A DNA stretch of 64,000 nucleotides from Mycolicibacterium neworleansense (GCF_001245615.1 NZ_CWKH01000001.1:558001-622000), one strand, 5' to 3'. Positions 1 through 8,974 are shown, counted from the first letter of the stretch. The notes: generated from the letters alone by a model not told the origin. Numbers and translations are program-made.

Positions 1-485
1 AGCAGGATGCCCAACCAGAAATCCGGCACCGATATGCCGAACTGGCTGGCGACCCGGACGATCGCATCGGCGGCCCGGCCCTCGCGCAGCGCCGCGAAGA
101 TCCCGGCGGGCAGCGCGATCACCAGGGCGATGAGAATGCCGACCACCCCGAGCGACAACGTGGCAGGCAACCGGTCGAGCAGGGTCACTGTGACCGGGTC
201 GCCGTTGCGGAAGCTGACCCCGAGATCGCCGGTCAGCGCCGAGCCGAGATAGGAGAAGAACTGCTCGACGATGGGCCGGTCCATGCCGCTGGCCGCACGC
301 AGCGCGTTGTAGGCCTGTGGGGTATAGCGGGTGCCGAGCGCGATGCGGACCGGGTCGCCCGGTACCAGATGCACCAAGGTGAACACCACGATCAAAACCC
401 CGATGAGCACCACCGCCGAGTAGAGCAGCCGTCGGGCCAGGAACTCGACGATCGGATGATTCGCACGAATCGTACTCAGGTTCAT
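1..485 (-). CDS. ABC transporter permease, DppB/OppB family (partial, N-terminal part)
   Basis: Inner-membrane permease of a dipeptide/oligopeptide (or nickel) type ABC importer. Only the first about 161 codons lie in the window; the rest runs off the left edge. The start ATG is at 485-483 and overlaps the stop of the substrate-binding gene as ATGA, which fixes the start and implies translational coupling. Visible features are an N-terminal membrane segment (about residues 20-41, LLYSAVVLIGVLIVVF), the VPGDPVRIALG stretch typical of DppB-like permeases, and a second hydrophobic segment (about 109-130) followed by the predicted cytoplasmic EGRAADAIVR region. It is transcribed with the upstream binding-protein gene; a second permease and ATPases would be expected further left. 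Substrate cannot be named. Confidence 0.9.
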   Translation of the reverse strand, partial: MNLSTIRANHPIVEFLARRLLYSAVVLIGVLIVVFTLVHLVPGDPVRIALGTRYTPQAYNALRAASGMDRPIVEQFFSYLGSALTGDLGVSFRNGDPVTVTLLDRLPATLSLGVVGILIALVIALPAGIFAALREGRAADAIVRVASQFGISVPDFWLGIL

Positions 486-2011
486 CGGGTTTCACCTCGA
501 TCAAGGTCGGCGGAGCGGAACCGGACGGCACCGTCACGGCGCACCTGGTAGCCCGCCAGGTTCTTGGCCCAGGCCTGGATCACCGACGGGTTGTACAGGT
601 AGATGTAGCTCGCCTGATCCGCGATCCGGGTTGCGGCCTTGGCGTAGATGTCTTTTCGCTTGGCGACATCGGTCTCGGTACGGCCGGCATCCAGCAGCCG
701 GTCGACCTCGGGGTCGGAGAACTTCTGCGCGTTGCTGGTGCCGCGCGAGTGGTGTTGGGCGTAGTAGAAGTCGTCGGGGTCGATGTTTCCCAGCCAGCCC
801 ATCATCAGCATGTCGAAGTGGCCGGTGTTCTGTTCGTCGAGCCAGGTGGCGAAATCCACGGTGCGGATGTTCACCGTGATACCAAGGGGCGCAAGGTTGT
901 CGGCGATGATCTGGGCCGCCGTCACGGTCTCGGGATACTCGCTGGTGACCAGCATGTCCAGGTTGTGCGGTGCCGCACCGGCCTGGTCCAGGAGCGTCTT
1001 GGCTTCCTGGATGTCGTAGCGGTAGCGGTGGTAATCGGTGAACCATGGGCTGCCCTGCGGGATCGCGAGCTGATTGACCTCCGCGGTGCGATAGCTGGTG
1101 GCCGCTGCGATCGCGTCCCGGTCGATGCCGTACGCGATGGCTGCACGTACCCGTGGGTCGTTCCACGGTGGCCTGGCCTCGTTGAGCGCCAGATACCAAT
1201 AGTCGTTGCCGGGTGTGACCGCCAGCGTCAGCGAGTCGTCGTCGCGCAACTGTGCCACCCGTTGGGGTGGCACCGAATCCGTCCAGTCGATCTCGCCGGC
1301 CTGCAGCGCCGAGAGCGCCGTCGTCGGCTCGGAGATGAACCGGAACGTCACCCCGGATACCGGGGGAGCGCCTCCCCAGTAGTGCGGGTTGGCTTTGAGG
1401 GTGATGGAGTCGCCACTGCGACGGCCGGCGAAGGCGAACGGGCCGGTGCCGATCGGACTGGCGGCGATCTGCCCGCTCTCGACATTGCCGCGTTGCACGA
1501 TCGCCATGCCCTTGAACCCGCCGAGGTTGGTCAGCAGATTCGGGGTCGGCTGGCGGACCGTGATCCGCACGGTCGCCGGGTCCGGCGCGGTGACACTGCT
1601 GACCGCACTGAACTTGTCGACGTTGGTGAGTTGCTCGTCGATGATCCGCCGGTACGAATAGACCACGTCCTCGGCGGTCAGCGGGCTGCCGTCATGCCAG
1701 CGCACACCGTCGCGCAGATGAAAGGTCCAGGTGAGTTGGTCGCCGCTGACCTCCCATGACCGCGCCAGCGCCGGGCGCATCTGCAGGTTCTCGTCGGGCT
1801 CGACCAGTGTGTCGAACACATTCTCCAACACTTCGAACGAGAAGTAGGCGCTCGTCCGGTGCGGATCGAGCTGATCGGGTTCCCCCGCGATGGCGGCGAT
1901 GAGATTGCCCGACGACTCGTCCCCGAGGTCTACTCGGCTGCCGGTGGAACAGGCAGCCAGCACGAACACCAGGACTGCCGCCAACGTTTTCATCGCTGGT
2001 CGTGTGGTCAC
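482..2011 (-). CDS. ABC transporter substrate-binding lipoprotein, family 5 (DppA/OppA-like)
   Basis: Extracytoplasmic solute-binding protein that delivers peptides or similar ligands to the adjacent permease. The 509-residue product has a signal peptide ending in a lipobox (VLAAC), so it should be a lipoprotein. SBP_bac_5 hallmarks are WTFHLRDGVRWHDGSPLTAED in the first third and NDPRVRAAIAYGIDRDAI in the middle. I chose GTG at 2011-2009 because GGAG lies 5 bases upstream; an internal ATG at 1993 (MKTLAAVL) is the alternative. The stop overlaps the permease start by 4 bases. Ligand is unknown; family members carry dipeptides, oligopeptides, nickel or glutathione. Confidence 0.9.
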   Translation of the reverse strand: MTTRPAMKTLAAVLVFVLAACSTGSRVDLGDESSGNLIAAIAGEPDQLDPHRTSAYFSFEVLENVFDTLVEPDENLQMRPALARSWEVSGDQLTWTFHLRDGVRWHDGSPLTAEDVVYSYRRIIDEQLTNVDKFSAVSSVTAPDPATVRITVRQPTPNLLTNLGGFKGMAIVQRGNVESGQIAASPIGTGPFAFAGRRSGDSITLKANPHYWGGAPPVSGVTFRFISEPTTALSALQAGEIDWTDSVPPQRVAQLRDDDSLTLAVTPGNDYWYLALNEARPPWNDPRVRAAIAYGIDRDAIAAATSYRTAEVNQLAIPQGSPWFTDYHRYRYDIQEAKTLLDQAGAAPHNLDMLVTSEYPETVTAAQIIADNLAPLGITVNIRTVDFATWLDEQNTGHFDMLMMGWLGNIDPDDFYYAQHHSRGTSNAQKFSDPEVDRLLDAGRTETDVAKRKDIYAKAATRIADQASYIYLYNPSVIQAWAKNLAGYQVRRDGAVRFRSADLDRGETR

Positions 2012-2139
2012 GATTACTCCAGGATCACCGCGGGTGATCCGCCGTACGCTCACCCGCTGGGGCCGTCACGCGGGCCGGCCTGAGGGATCCGGACCCATAC
2101 CGGTGACGACGCTGATGAAGACTGCGATACTCACCCATT

Positions 2140-2679
2140 GTGACGTTCAAGCGCATGGCCTCTGCAGCCGCCCTGTTCTCGTCGGTCGGAATCGGACTCA
2201 GCCTGGGCATTGCCGCCCCGGCACAGGCCGAACCCGTCATGCAGGGCGTGTACACCTACACCCAGGAGGGTGGCAAGACCGACACCTGGGGTGTCTGGCC
2301 GTCTTGTGTCCCGACGGTCGGAGATTTGCGTGAGCCGCTGGAGCTGGCGGTGGCCTGCCGGCTGCATGTGGAGACCCAGCGCGTCAGCGTGGGTGGCGAC
2401 GCCAGGCTGGTCGGTGGGCAGTGGACATATTCGACGACGGTCATGGAGGGCTTCCAGTGTTCCGACGGCAGTTGGGCGTCCATCACCGAGACCTACAAGT
2501 TCGACGACATCGCGCTCAGAGGCACCCGCAGCGTGGCCAACAACGAGGCGTGCAACGGCACCATCGCTCCCGCGATCCACACCTTCCCCTTCACGCTGTC
2601 CTACAAGGAGCCGCTGCGCACGCGGATCGAGGTCTATCCGCTGGACTGCGAGCCGGGCGGCCTGCGGTGGTGCACCTAG
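2140..2679 (+). CDS. Secreted hypothetical protein
   Basis: A 179-residue exported protein with a clear Sec signal peptide: basic start (TFKRM), hydrophobic core and an APAQA-E cleavage site near residue 30. GTG at 2140 is the listed start; ATG at 2155 (MASAAAL) would also give a signal peptide. The mature part is rich in Thr and Trp and holds several Cys residues (for example PSCVP, VACRL, FQCSDG, NEACNG, LDCEPG, RWCT) that could form disulfides outside the membrane. I do not recognise a named catalytic domain. It resembles the class of small secreted mycobacterial proteins of unknown function. It is divergent from the ABC transporter and upstream of a DUF4185 gene. Confidence 0.75.
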   Translation: MTFKRMASAAALFSSVGIGLSLGIAAPAQAEPVMQGVYTYTQEGGKTDTWGVWPSCVPTVGDLREPLELAVACRLHVETQRVSVGGDARLVGGQWTYSTTVMEGFQCSDGSWASITETYKFDDIALRGTRSVANNEACNGTIAPAIHTFPFTLSYKEPLRTRIEVYPLDCEPGGLRWCT

Positions 2680-2686
2680 GCGCGAG

Positions 2687-3766
2687 GTGCCAGGGGGAGT
2701 GCTACCGCTGATCGACGGCAAGGTCGTCGATATCACCGGACCGGGACGTACCGATCAGTTCGGGGTGACCGCCACCGACCTCGGGGCGTCGGTGGTCGCG
2801 CCCAACGGCAAGCTGGTGTCGGTCTTCGGTGACACGTTCTCGGGAAGCCGGGTCGGGCAGGGGGACTGGCGGTCGCCGGTGGTGCTGATCGGTGAGGGCG
2901 ACGCCGATCACGAGATCGTCTACGAATACGCCGGGGGAGCCGACCCCGAATACGCGCGGCAGCTGTGGCACTACACCCACGACGATGCGGCGTCCGGGTG
3001 GCGGCGCGGCGGTGTCAGCACCGTGATCCCGTCGGACCTGCTGCGGGTCGGGGATTCGCTGTACTTGCACGCGATCATCAATCGCGGCTTCGGGACGGTG
3101 GTCTGGACCGAGATCTGGCGCTCGGATGACAGCGGCGTGTCCTGGACCCATCTGGGGGAAGAGGCGAGGTTCCCGGCTGGTCTGCACGATGGCCATGCGC
3201 AGTGCTGGTCGTGGGACTTCGACCCCGACGACGGCTGGGTGTACGTGGTAGCCACGGGATTTCAGCGCGACAAGGGCATCATCCTGATGCGCGTCCGGCC
3301 CGATCAGATCGGCCGAAGGTCGCAGTACTCGAGTTGGGGGTTCACCAACCGGCGCTGGCAGTGGGGCCGGCGGGCCACGCCGATCACGCCGCCCGACGAG
3401 ACCTGGGGCGAGTTGACCTTCCGCCGTACCGCCCGGGGACGATGGGTCCTGGGCGGATTTCTGGCGTCCTCATACGCATTGGGATACCGGGTGGTGTCCT
3501 CCCCGCTGGCCAACATGCACACCACGCCGGTGCAGACGCCGATCGTCGGATCGTCGTGGGAGTCCGAGGACCACGCCGGCGGCAAGGTCGCCCAGCTCTA
3601 CGGCGGCTACCTGCTGCCGGGTTCGCGCTTCGGTATCACCGGCGGCGTCGGGCTGGTGGTCTCGCAATGGCGAACCGACACCGGATGGCCTTACCGGGCA
3701 ATGCAATTCAAGGCGGACTTGAAGGACACCGCCAAGACGTCGCGCCGGACGGACCTCAACCTGTGA
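2687..3766 (+). CDS. DUF4185 domain-containing protein
   Basis: About 359 residues with the DUF4185 pattern: repeated beta-strand blocks such as VVAPNGKLVSVFGDTFSG near the N-terminus, RSPVVLIGEG, WTEIWRSDDSGVSW and GGYLLPGSRFGITGG near the end. These are typical of a beta-propeller-like, sialidase-like fold, but no enzymatic activity is established for the family. The start is uncertain: GTG at 2687 follows a weak AGG; GTG at 2699 lies directly after a purine-rich run. No signal peptide is seen from either start, which is odd for a family that is often exported. It sits 7 bases after the secreted protein gene, so the two may be co-transcribed. A second, longer DUF4185 protein occurs at 22.0-24.2 kb. 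Confidence 0.75.
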   Translation: MPGGVLPLIDGKVVDITGPGRTDQFGVTATDLGASVVAPNGKLVSVFGDTFSGSRVGQGDWRSPVVLIGEGDADHEIVYEYAGGADPEYARQLWHYTHDDAASGWRRGGVSTVIPSDLLRVGDSLYLHAIINRGFGTVVWTEIWRSDDSGVSWTHLGEEARFPAGLHDGHAQCWSWDFDPDDGWVYVVATGFQRDKGIILMRVRPDQIGRRSQYSSWGFTNRRWQWGRRATPITPPDETWGELTFRRTARGRWVLGGFLASSYALGYRVVSSPLANMHTTPVQTPIVGSSWESEDHAGGKVAQLYGGYLLPGSRFGITGGVGLVVSQWRTDTGWPYRAMQFKADLKDTAKTSRRTDLNL

Positions 3767-3770
3767 CTCC

Positions 3771-4532
3771 TCAGACCGTGTAGCCGCCGTCGACGTTCCA
3801 GTTGGCGCCCGTGACATACGCCGACTCCGGACCGGCGAGGAAGCTCACGATTGCGGCGACATCGCGGGTGTGCCCGTAGCGGCCGAGGGCGCCCACTTGT
3901 TTTCGCTGGTCTGCGGATTCGCCCTCGGCGGGGTTCATATCGGTGTCGATCGGACCCGGCTGCACATTGTTGACGGTGATCCCGCGTGGCCCGAGTTCGC
4001 GGGCCAGCCCGCGCGTCAGGGAGGCCACCGCGCCCTTGGTCATGGCGTAGATGGAGAGACCGGCCTCGGGGACGCGGTCGGCGTTGATACTGCCGATGTT
4101 GATGATCCGTGAGCCGTCGCCGAGATGGCCGACCGCGTTACGGATCGCTGCGTATACCCCGCCGATGTTGACCGCCACCAGGCGATCGAATTGCTCCTGG
4201 GGAAACTCGCCGATCGGTGCGACGTAGGCCGTCCCGGCATTGTTGACCAGAATGTCGAGACCACCGAGGGCTGCTACGGCTTGCTCGACGGCGGAGGCCA
4301 CCTGCCGTGGATCGGCCGCGTCGGCCAGGATGGCGACGGCGTTCGTGTCCGCTGCGCTCACCTCGGCGACCAGTTTCTCTGCCTCGGCGGCCGACGCCGA
4401 GTAGGTGAACGCCACCTTGGCGCCGTCGGCGGTGAGCCGTCGCACGATGTCAGCGCCGATCCCGCGAGACCCTCCGGTTACCAGTGCGCGGCGCCCGGTC
4501 AGGGGTGCCTCGACAGCTTCAGCCACGGTCAA
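3771..4532 (-). CDS. Short-chain dehydrogenase/reductase (SDR), copy 1
   Basis: Classical NAD(P)-dependent SDR of 253 residues, FabG-like. The cofactor motif TGGSRGIG is at about residues 20-27, NNAG at about 100, catalytic Ser in INIGSINAD, and YAMTK supplies the Tyr and Lys. The C-terminus GANWNVDGGYTV is typical. Substrate unknown; family members reduce 3-oxoacyl or other carbonyl groups. It is divergent from a TetR regulator (4640-5188), on the other side of which lies a closely related SDR (5178-5924), so the regulator probably controls one or both. By eye the two proteins are roughly three-quarters identical, with long identical blocks (for example SRIINIGSINADRVP and GPRGITVNNVQPGPI). 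Confidence 0.93.
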   Translation of the reverse strand: MTVAEAVEAPLTGRRALVTGGSRGIGADIVRRLTADGAKVAFTYSASAAEAEKLVAEVSAADTNAVAILADAADPRQVASAVEQAVAALGGLDILVNNAGTAYVAPIGEFPQEQFDRLVAVNIGGVYAAIRNAVGHLGDGSRIINIGSINADRVPEAGLSIYAMTKGAVASLTRGLARELGPRGITVNNVQPGPIDTDMNPAEGESADQRKQVGALGRYGHTRDVAAIVSFLAGPESAYVTGANWNVDGGYTV

Positions 4533-4553
4533 TGTCCTCCAGCTTCAATAACG

Positions 4554-4565
4554 AACTGATCGGTT
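4554..4565. promoter_or_regulatory. Candidate TetR operator between SDR copy 1 and tetR
   Basis: AACTGATCGGTT is a 12-base near-perfect palindrome (one mismatched pair) in the 107-base divergent intergenic region. Position, 21 bases upstream of the SDR start and 74 upstream of the tetR start, suits a repressor site for both genes. Inference from symmetry and location only. Confidence 0.4.
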
Positions 4566-4639
4566 ACAAAGTATGCTGAGTTCAAGCCGGTTGTCGAGTG
4601 GGAGGATCCCGGTGTGACCGGGAACACGAGAGGGAGGCC

Positions 4640-5188
4640 ATGGCGGTAGGGCGACCCAGGGAGTTCGACGCCGATCAGGTCGAGGACATCGCGATGAGGC
4701 TGTTCTGGGACCGTGGCTTCGATGGGGTGTCGATCAGTGACCTGACCGCCGCCACGGGCGTGAACCGGCGCGGTATCTACGCCGAGTTCGGATCCAAGGA
4801 AGGGCTCTTCGAACGCGCCAAGCGGCGCTACGTCGCCGGGCCGGGTGGCTATGTGGCCGAGGCGCTGACCCGGCCGACCGCTCGCGCGGTCGCAGAGGCG
4901 ATGGTGCACGGTGCGGCAGATGCCACCTCAGGTGACCCTCATGGTTGTCTACTGGTCGGAAATGCGGTCGGACTGGCGGAGTTTCGTGAGGCGTCCGTGA
5001 GCGAGCTGGCCCACCGATTCGATGCGGCGGTGGCGGCGGGCGAGCTCCCCGAGGTGGACACCACAGCGCTCGCCCGCTGGATTGCCGCGATATGCCAAGG
5101 CATTTCGATACAGGCCAGGAGCGGAGCGACCCGACCGGACCTGCATGCGGTCGCCGACCTGGCGTTGGCGGGTTGGCCTACGCGGTGA
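4640..5188 (+). CDS. TetR/AcrR family transcriptional regulator
   Basis: A 182-residue repressor with an N-terminal helix-turn-helix: FWDRGFDGVSISDLTAATGVN followed by the recognition-helix region RRGIYAEFGSKEGLF, the TetR signature. The C-terminal half would bind an unknown ligand. ATG at 4640 is chosen because GAGAGGGAGG lies just upstream. It lies between two paralogous SDR genes: divergent from copy 1 and tail-to-tail with copy 2, overlapping its 3' end by 11 bases. Likely represses the neighbouring dehydrogenases until an aldehyde, quinone or lipid inducer is present; the ligand is not deducible. Confidence 0.9.
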   Translation: MAVGRPREFDADQVEDIAMRLFWDRGFDGVSISDLTAATGVNRRGIYAEFGSKEGLFERAKRRYVAGPGGYVAEALTRPTARAVAEAMVHGAADATSGDPHGCLLVGNAVGLAEFREASVSELAHRFDAAVAAGELPEVDTTALARWIAAICQGISIQARSGATRPDLHAVADLALAGWPTR

Positions 5189-5924
5189 ACCCGCCGTCGA
5201 CGTTCCAATTCGCACCGGTCACGTACCCGGACTCCGGGCCGGCCAGGAAGCTCACCACGGCAGCGATGTCGCTGGTGTGTCCGTAGCGGCCAAGTGCAGT
5301 GGTTTGCCTTACGAGATCGGCGAATTCACCTTCATCAGGGTTCAGATCGGTGGCGATCGGACCCGGCTGCACGTTGTTGACGGTGATCCCGCGGGGCCCG
5401 AGATCGCGGGCCAGGGCCCGCGTCAGGGACGAGACCGCGCCCTTGGTCATGGCGTAAACCGCAGTCCCGCCGGTGGGCACCCGGTCGGCGTTGATGCTGC
5501 CGATGTTGATGATCCGTGATCCTTCACCGAGATGTGCCACCGCACTGCGGATCGCGGAGTAGACGCCACCGATGTTGATCGCCACCAGCCGGTCGAACTG
5601 ATCCTGGGGGAAGTCGTCGATCGGTGCGATGAAGGCGGTCCCGGCGTTGTTCACCAGGACGTCCAGACCGCCGAGATCGGCGACCGACTGCTCGACAGCT
5701 GCGGCGACCTGTGCCGGATCGGCGCTGTCGGCCTGGATCGCCACGACCTTCGCACCGTCTGCCGTCAGCTCGGCGACCAGCTTGTCGGCCTCGACGGCGG
5801 ATGCCCCGTAGGTGAATGCCACCGCGGCGCCGTCGGCGGCCAGTCGTCGCACGATGCCCGCGCCGATCCCGCGGGATCCTCCCGTCACCAGTGCGCGGCG
5901 TCCGGTCAAAGTGGTTGTGGTCAT
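5178..5924 (-). CDS. Short-chain dehydrogenase/reductase (SDR), copy 2
   Basis: A 248-residue classical SDR, paralogue of the gene at 3771-4532. It shows TGGSRGIG cofactor binding, NNAG, INIGSINAD with the catalytic Ser, YAMTK, and the ending GANWNVDGGFTA. Its 3' end overlaps the convergent tetR gene by 11 bases. The two copies match over nearly their whole length, differing mainly in the region around residues 55-75 and in NPDEGEFADLVRQ versus NPAEGESADQRKQ, so a local duplication followed by divergence is likely. Substrate unknown. Confidence 0.92.
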   Translation of the reverse strand: MTTTTLTGRRALVTGGSRGIGAGIVRRLAADGAAVAFTYGASAVEADKLVAELTADGAKVVAIQADSADPAQVAAAVEQSVADLGGLDVLVNNAGTAFIAPIDDFPQDQFDRLVAINIGGVYSAIRSAVAHLGEGSRIINIGSINADRVPTGGTAVYAMTKGAVSSLTRALARDLGPRGITVNNVQPGPIATDLNPDEGEFADLVRQTTALGRYGHTSDIAAVVSFLAGPESGYVTGANWNVDGGFTA

Positions 5925-6031
5925 GATGTCGGCCCTCCGCGGGTTGTACGGCGAAAGCGAATGATGTTGAGGTCAAAGCTGATCGCGGCATGATGATTCC
6001 CGATGTGACCGGTATCACCTATGGTGTGGAC

Positions 6032-7105
6032 GTGAGCAAACGCGTAGTGGTGTGGGGCACCGGGTTCGTCGGACAGATGGTGATCGCCGAGATCCTCAAA
6101 CACCCGTTGTTCGAACTCGTCGGGGTGGGCGTCAGCAATCCGGAGAAGGTGGGCCGCGACGCCGGCGAGATCTGCGGCCTCGGTGCCGGCACCGGGATCC
6201 GGGCCACCGATGACATAGACGCCCTCATCGCGCTCAAGCCCGACGCCGTGGTGCACTACGGCCCCACGGCCGCCCACGCCGACGTCAACATCGACGTGAT
6301 CACCCGGTTCCTGCGAGCCGGTATCGACGTGTGCTCCACCGCGATGACCCCGTGGGTCTGGCCGCAGATGCACCTCAATCCACCGGCCTGGATCGAGCCG
6401 ATCACCGAGGCGTGCGAGGCCGGCCAGTCATCGTGTTTCACCACCGGCATCGATCCGGGCTTCGCCAACGACCTGTTCCCGATGACACTGATGGGGCTGT
6501 GTTCGGAGGTGCGCCGGGTCCGGGCCTCGGAACTGCTGGACTACACGAATTACACCGGCGACTACGAATTCGAGATGGGGATCGGCAAACCGCCCGAGCA
6601 CCGCGCCCTCCTCGAAACCCCCGACATTCTCATCTTCGCCTGGGGTGCAACGGTTCCCATGATCGCGCACGCGGCGGGCATCGAGCTCGACGCGATCACC
6701 ACCACCTGGGACAAGTGGGTCACCCCCGATGAACGCAAATCGGCCAAGGGCATCATCGGAGCCGGCAACGTCGCGGCCGTGCGCTTCACGATCAACGGCG
6801 TGTACCGCGGCGAGACCCGGATCCAGCTCGAGCACGTCAACCGCATCGGCCTGGACGCCGCACCGGACTGGCCATCCGGAAACGACAACGACGTCTACCG
6901 CGTCGACATCGAGGGCACCCCGAGCATCTCGCAGGAGACTGCGTTCCGCTTCACCGACGGTTCCGGTCGCGATGCGGCTGCGGCGGGCTGTCTGGCCACC
7001 GGACTGCGCGCGCTCAACGCCGTCCCCGCGGTCAATGAACATTTGCCAGGATGGGTGACGCCACTGGATCTGCCACTGATTCCAGGACTGGGAACCATTC
7101 GCTAA
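6032..7105 (+). CDS. Dihydrodipicolinate reductase-like NAD(P)-binding protein
   Basis: A 357-residue oxidoreductase-like protein with an N-terminal Rossmann fold (VVVWGTGFVGQ) of the DapB/2,4-diaminopentanoate dehydrogenase superfamily, common in several copies in mycobacteria. The middle contains AGIDVCSTAMTPWVWP and TGIDPGFANDLFP, conserved in this group. No experimentally defined reaction is known to me for the mycobacterial members; an amine or imine substrate is only a guess. GTG at 6032 puts the Rossmann motif at the usual distance from the N-terminus; in-frame ATGs at 5990/5993 are alternatives and no strong ribosome site separates them. Divergent from SDR copy 2. Confidence 0.82.
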   Translation: MSKRVVVWGTGFVGQMVIAEILKHPLFELVGVGVSNPEKVGRDAGEICGLGAGTGIRATDDIDALIALKPDAVVHYGPTAAHADVNIDVITRFLRAGIDVCSTAMTPWVWPQMHLNPPAWIEPITEACEAGQSSCFTTGIDPGFANDLFPMTLMGLCSEVRRVRASELLDYTNYTGDYEFEMGIGKPPEHRALLETPDILIFAWGATVPMIAHAAGIELDAITTTWDKWVTPDERKSAKGIIGAGNVAAVRFTINGVYRGETRIQLEHVNRIGLDAAPDWPSGNDNDVYRVDIEGTPSISQETAFRFTDGSGRDAAAAGCLATGLRALNAVPAVNEHLPGWVTPLDLPLIPGLGTIR

Positions 7106-7168
7106 GTAACGCCAGCCCCGTCAAACGAGATGGACTACCGGATAGGGTTCTTCTCGAAACGGGGTGAC

Positions 7169-8974
7169 ATGGCTGACGGGATCGGGTTGTCGATCGGATC
7201 GACGAACCTCACAGCGGTGGTGGTGGGCCGCGCCGCGGTGACGCGGTCACCGGTGCTGACGCTCTACCCGCACCGCGCCGCCGAAGTGGGTGTACCCAGC
7301 GAGAACGCCAACCTGAACGAACGTGGCCTGATCCTCACCGACTTCGTCGAACGGGTGGGCGACCCGGTCGGAATGCTGGCGCCCGACGGTTCGACGCACC
7401 GGGGCGAGACCGTGCTGGCCGAGGCGCTGGGGGCACTGCTGCGCACGCTGACCGGGGGACGCCCCCCGGTCGATCCGATCGCCGTCACCCACCCCGCGCA
7501 CTGGCGGCCCAATCAGGTCGAGGCGCTGCGTGCCGCGCTGTCGACGATCGGCGACTTCGGCGATCCGGTTCTGGTGTCCGACGCGGTGGCGGCCCTGGTC
7601 GCGCTGCAGGACAACCCCGGGGTGCCGACCCGAGGCGTGATCGCGGTGTGCGACTTCGGGGGCAGCGGCACCAGCATCACGCTGGCCGACGCCGACCGCG
7701 GCTTTCAGCCGATCGCGCCGACGATCCGGCACCCCGACCTGTCCGGTGACCTGATGGACCAGGGACTGCTCACCCATGTGGTGAACGACCTGTCCGCCGC
7801 CGGAACCATCGACCTGGCCAGCACCTCTGCCATCGGCTCACTGGGCCGCCTGCGTGCCGAGTGCCGGCGCGCCAAGGAGCGCCTGTCCACTGAATCCGTC
7901 ACGTCCCTGGTCGCCGAACTGCCCGGACATCGCAGCGATGTGCGGTTGAACCGCAACGAACTCGACGACGTGATCGCCGAACCGCTACGTGAATTCATGT
8001 CGGTCCTGCACGGGGCGATCGAACGCGCCGGGTTGCGGCCCGGCGAGCTGGTGGCGGTGGCTTCCACCGGTGGTGGGGCCAGGATCCCGGCCATCACGAC
8101 GACACTGTCCGAACATCTGCGGGTGCCGGTGATCACCGCGCCCCAGCCGGAACTGACCCCGGCCATCGGCGGCGGCCTGACCGCGGTGCGCGGCACAGCC
8201 GAAGATGGCATGACCGCGATGGCCCCGGCATCTGCGGCCGCCCCGCCCACCACCGCCGCAGCTCTGGTGGCGCCCGAGCCTCCGGCCGCATCCCAGGCGC
8301 TGGCCTGGTCCGATGCCCACGACGTCCCCGACGTCGCACCGGTCGACGACTATCGGACCGAGGGATACGGCGACGACTACGGGGCGGATTTCGACACCGG
8401 ATTCGAACCCGCGGGCGGGCGCACCGCCGCACGCCCGCAACTAGAGTTCGGCGAGCGTGAGCTGACCGAACGTGACGAGATCGCGGCGCGGCCCTGGTAC
8501 CGCCGGCCGCCGGTGCTCCTGGGTGCCGGTGCCGCAGTGGTGCTGGTCGCCGTCGTGGCGGCGTTGGTGAACGTCACCGGCAGCGATGAGCCCACCCGCC
8601 CGGCGTCCACCTCGAAAGCGGTCACTTCGACGAGCGCCGCACCGGAGACCGCCCCTGCCGTGCCGGTGAACGAACCCGCGCCCGCCGACGCACCGCAGAC
8701 GGTGACGCATCAGGCACCGGCCCCGCGCACCGTGACGCAGACGGTGGAACAGCCCGCCCCGGAGGCTCCACCGGTAACGGAGAACCCGCCGCCGGCCGAA
8801 ACGCCGACGCCGACGACGACGGAAGCGCCGCCTCCCACGACCACGGAAGCGCCACCGACGACGACTCAGGCGCCGGCCACCACGCAGGCGCCGTGGAGTC
8901 CCACCGCCCCGTACCCGACGATTCCCGGTCTGCCTTGGGTGCCGGCACCGGGCGGCGGTCACACGGGAGGCTGA
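7169..8974 (+). CDS. Hsp70-family (actin-like ATPase) protein with C-terminal membrane anchor and Pro/Thr-rich tail
   Basis: A 601-residue protein. The N-terminal about 350 residues are an actin/Hsp70 ATPase fold: phosphate-1-like IGLSIGSTNLTAVVV, phosphate-2-like CDFGGSGTSITLAD (about residues 165-178), and adenosine-motif-like ASTGGGARIPAIT (about 300). No substrate-binding domain of DnaK follows. Instead there is an acidic linker, one membrane segment (about 448-470, PPVLLGAGAAVVLVAVVAAL) and a roughly 130-residue tail of Pro, Thr and Glu ending GGGHTGG. The tail after a single membrane span suggests an intracellular ATPase and an external low-complexity domain. Start ATG at 7169 is the best fit with the first motif; ATG at 7130 is in frame. 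Function is unknown; a cell-envelope role is an inference. Its last 16 bases overlap the convergent gene at 8959. Confidence 0.85.
   Translation: MADGIGLSIGSTNLTAVVVGRAAVTRSPVLTLYPHRAAEVGVPSENANLNERGLILTDFVERVGDPVGMLAPDGSTHRGETVLAEALGALLRTLTGGRPPVDPIAVTHPAHWRPNQVEALRAALSTIGDFGDPVLVSDAVAALVALQDNPGVPTRGVIAVCDFGGSGTSITLADADRGFQPIAPTIRHPDLSGDLMDQGLLTHVVNDLSAAGTIDLASTSAIGSLGRLRAECRRAKERLSTESVTSLVAELPGHRSDVRLNRNELDDVIAEPLREFMSVLHGAIERAGLRPGELVAVASTGGGARIPAITTTLSEHLRVPVITAPQPELTPAIGGGLTAVRGTAEDGMTAMAPASAAAPPTTAAALVAPEPPAASQALAWSDAHDVPDVAPVDDYRTEGYGDDYGADFDTGFEPAGGRTAARPQLEFGERELTERDEIAARPWYRRPPVLLGAGAAVVLVAVVAALVNVTGSDEPTRPASTSKAVTSTSAAPETAPAVPVNEPAPADAPQTVTHQAPAPRTVTQTVEQPAPEAPPVTENPPPAETPTPTTTEAPPPTTTEAPPTTTQAPATTQAPWSPTAPYPTIPGLPWVPAPGGGHTGG

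Noticed and set aside
8815..8900. Repeated ACGAC/GCGCC units as a CRISPR or tandem repeat array
   Set aside because: They encode the Pro/Thr/Glu tail of the Hsp70-like protein; units are short and irregular with no spacers.
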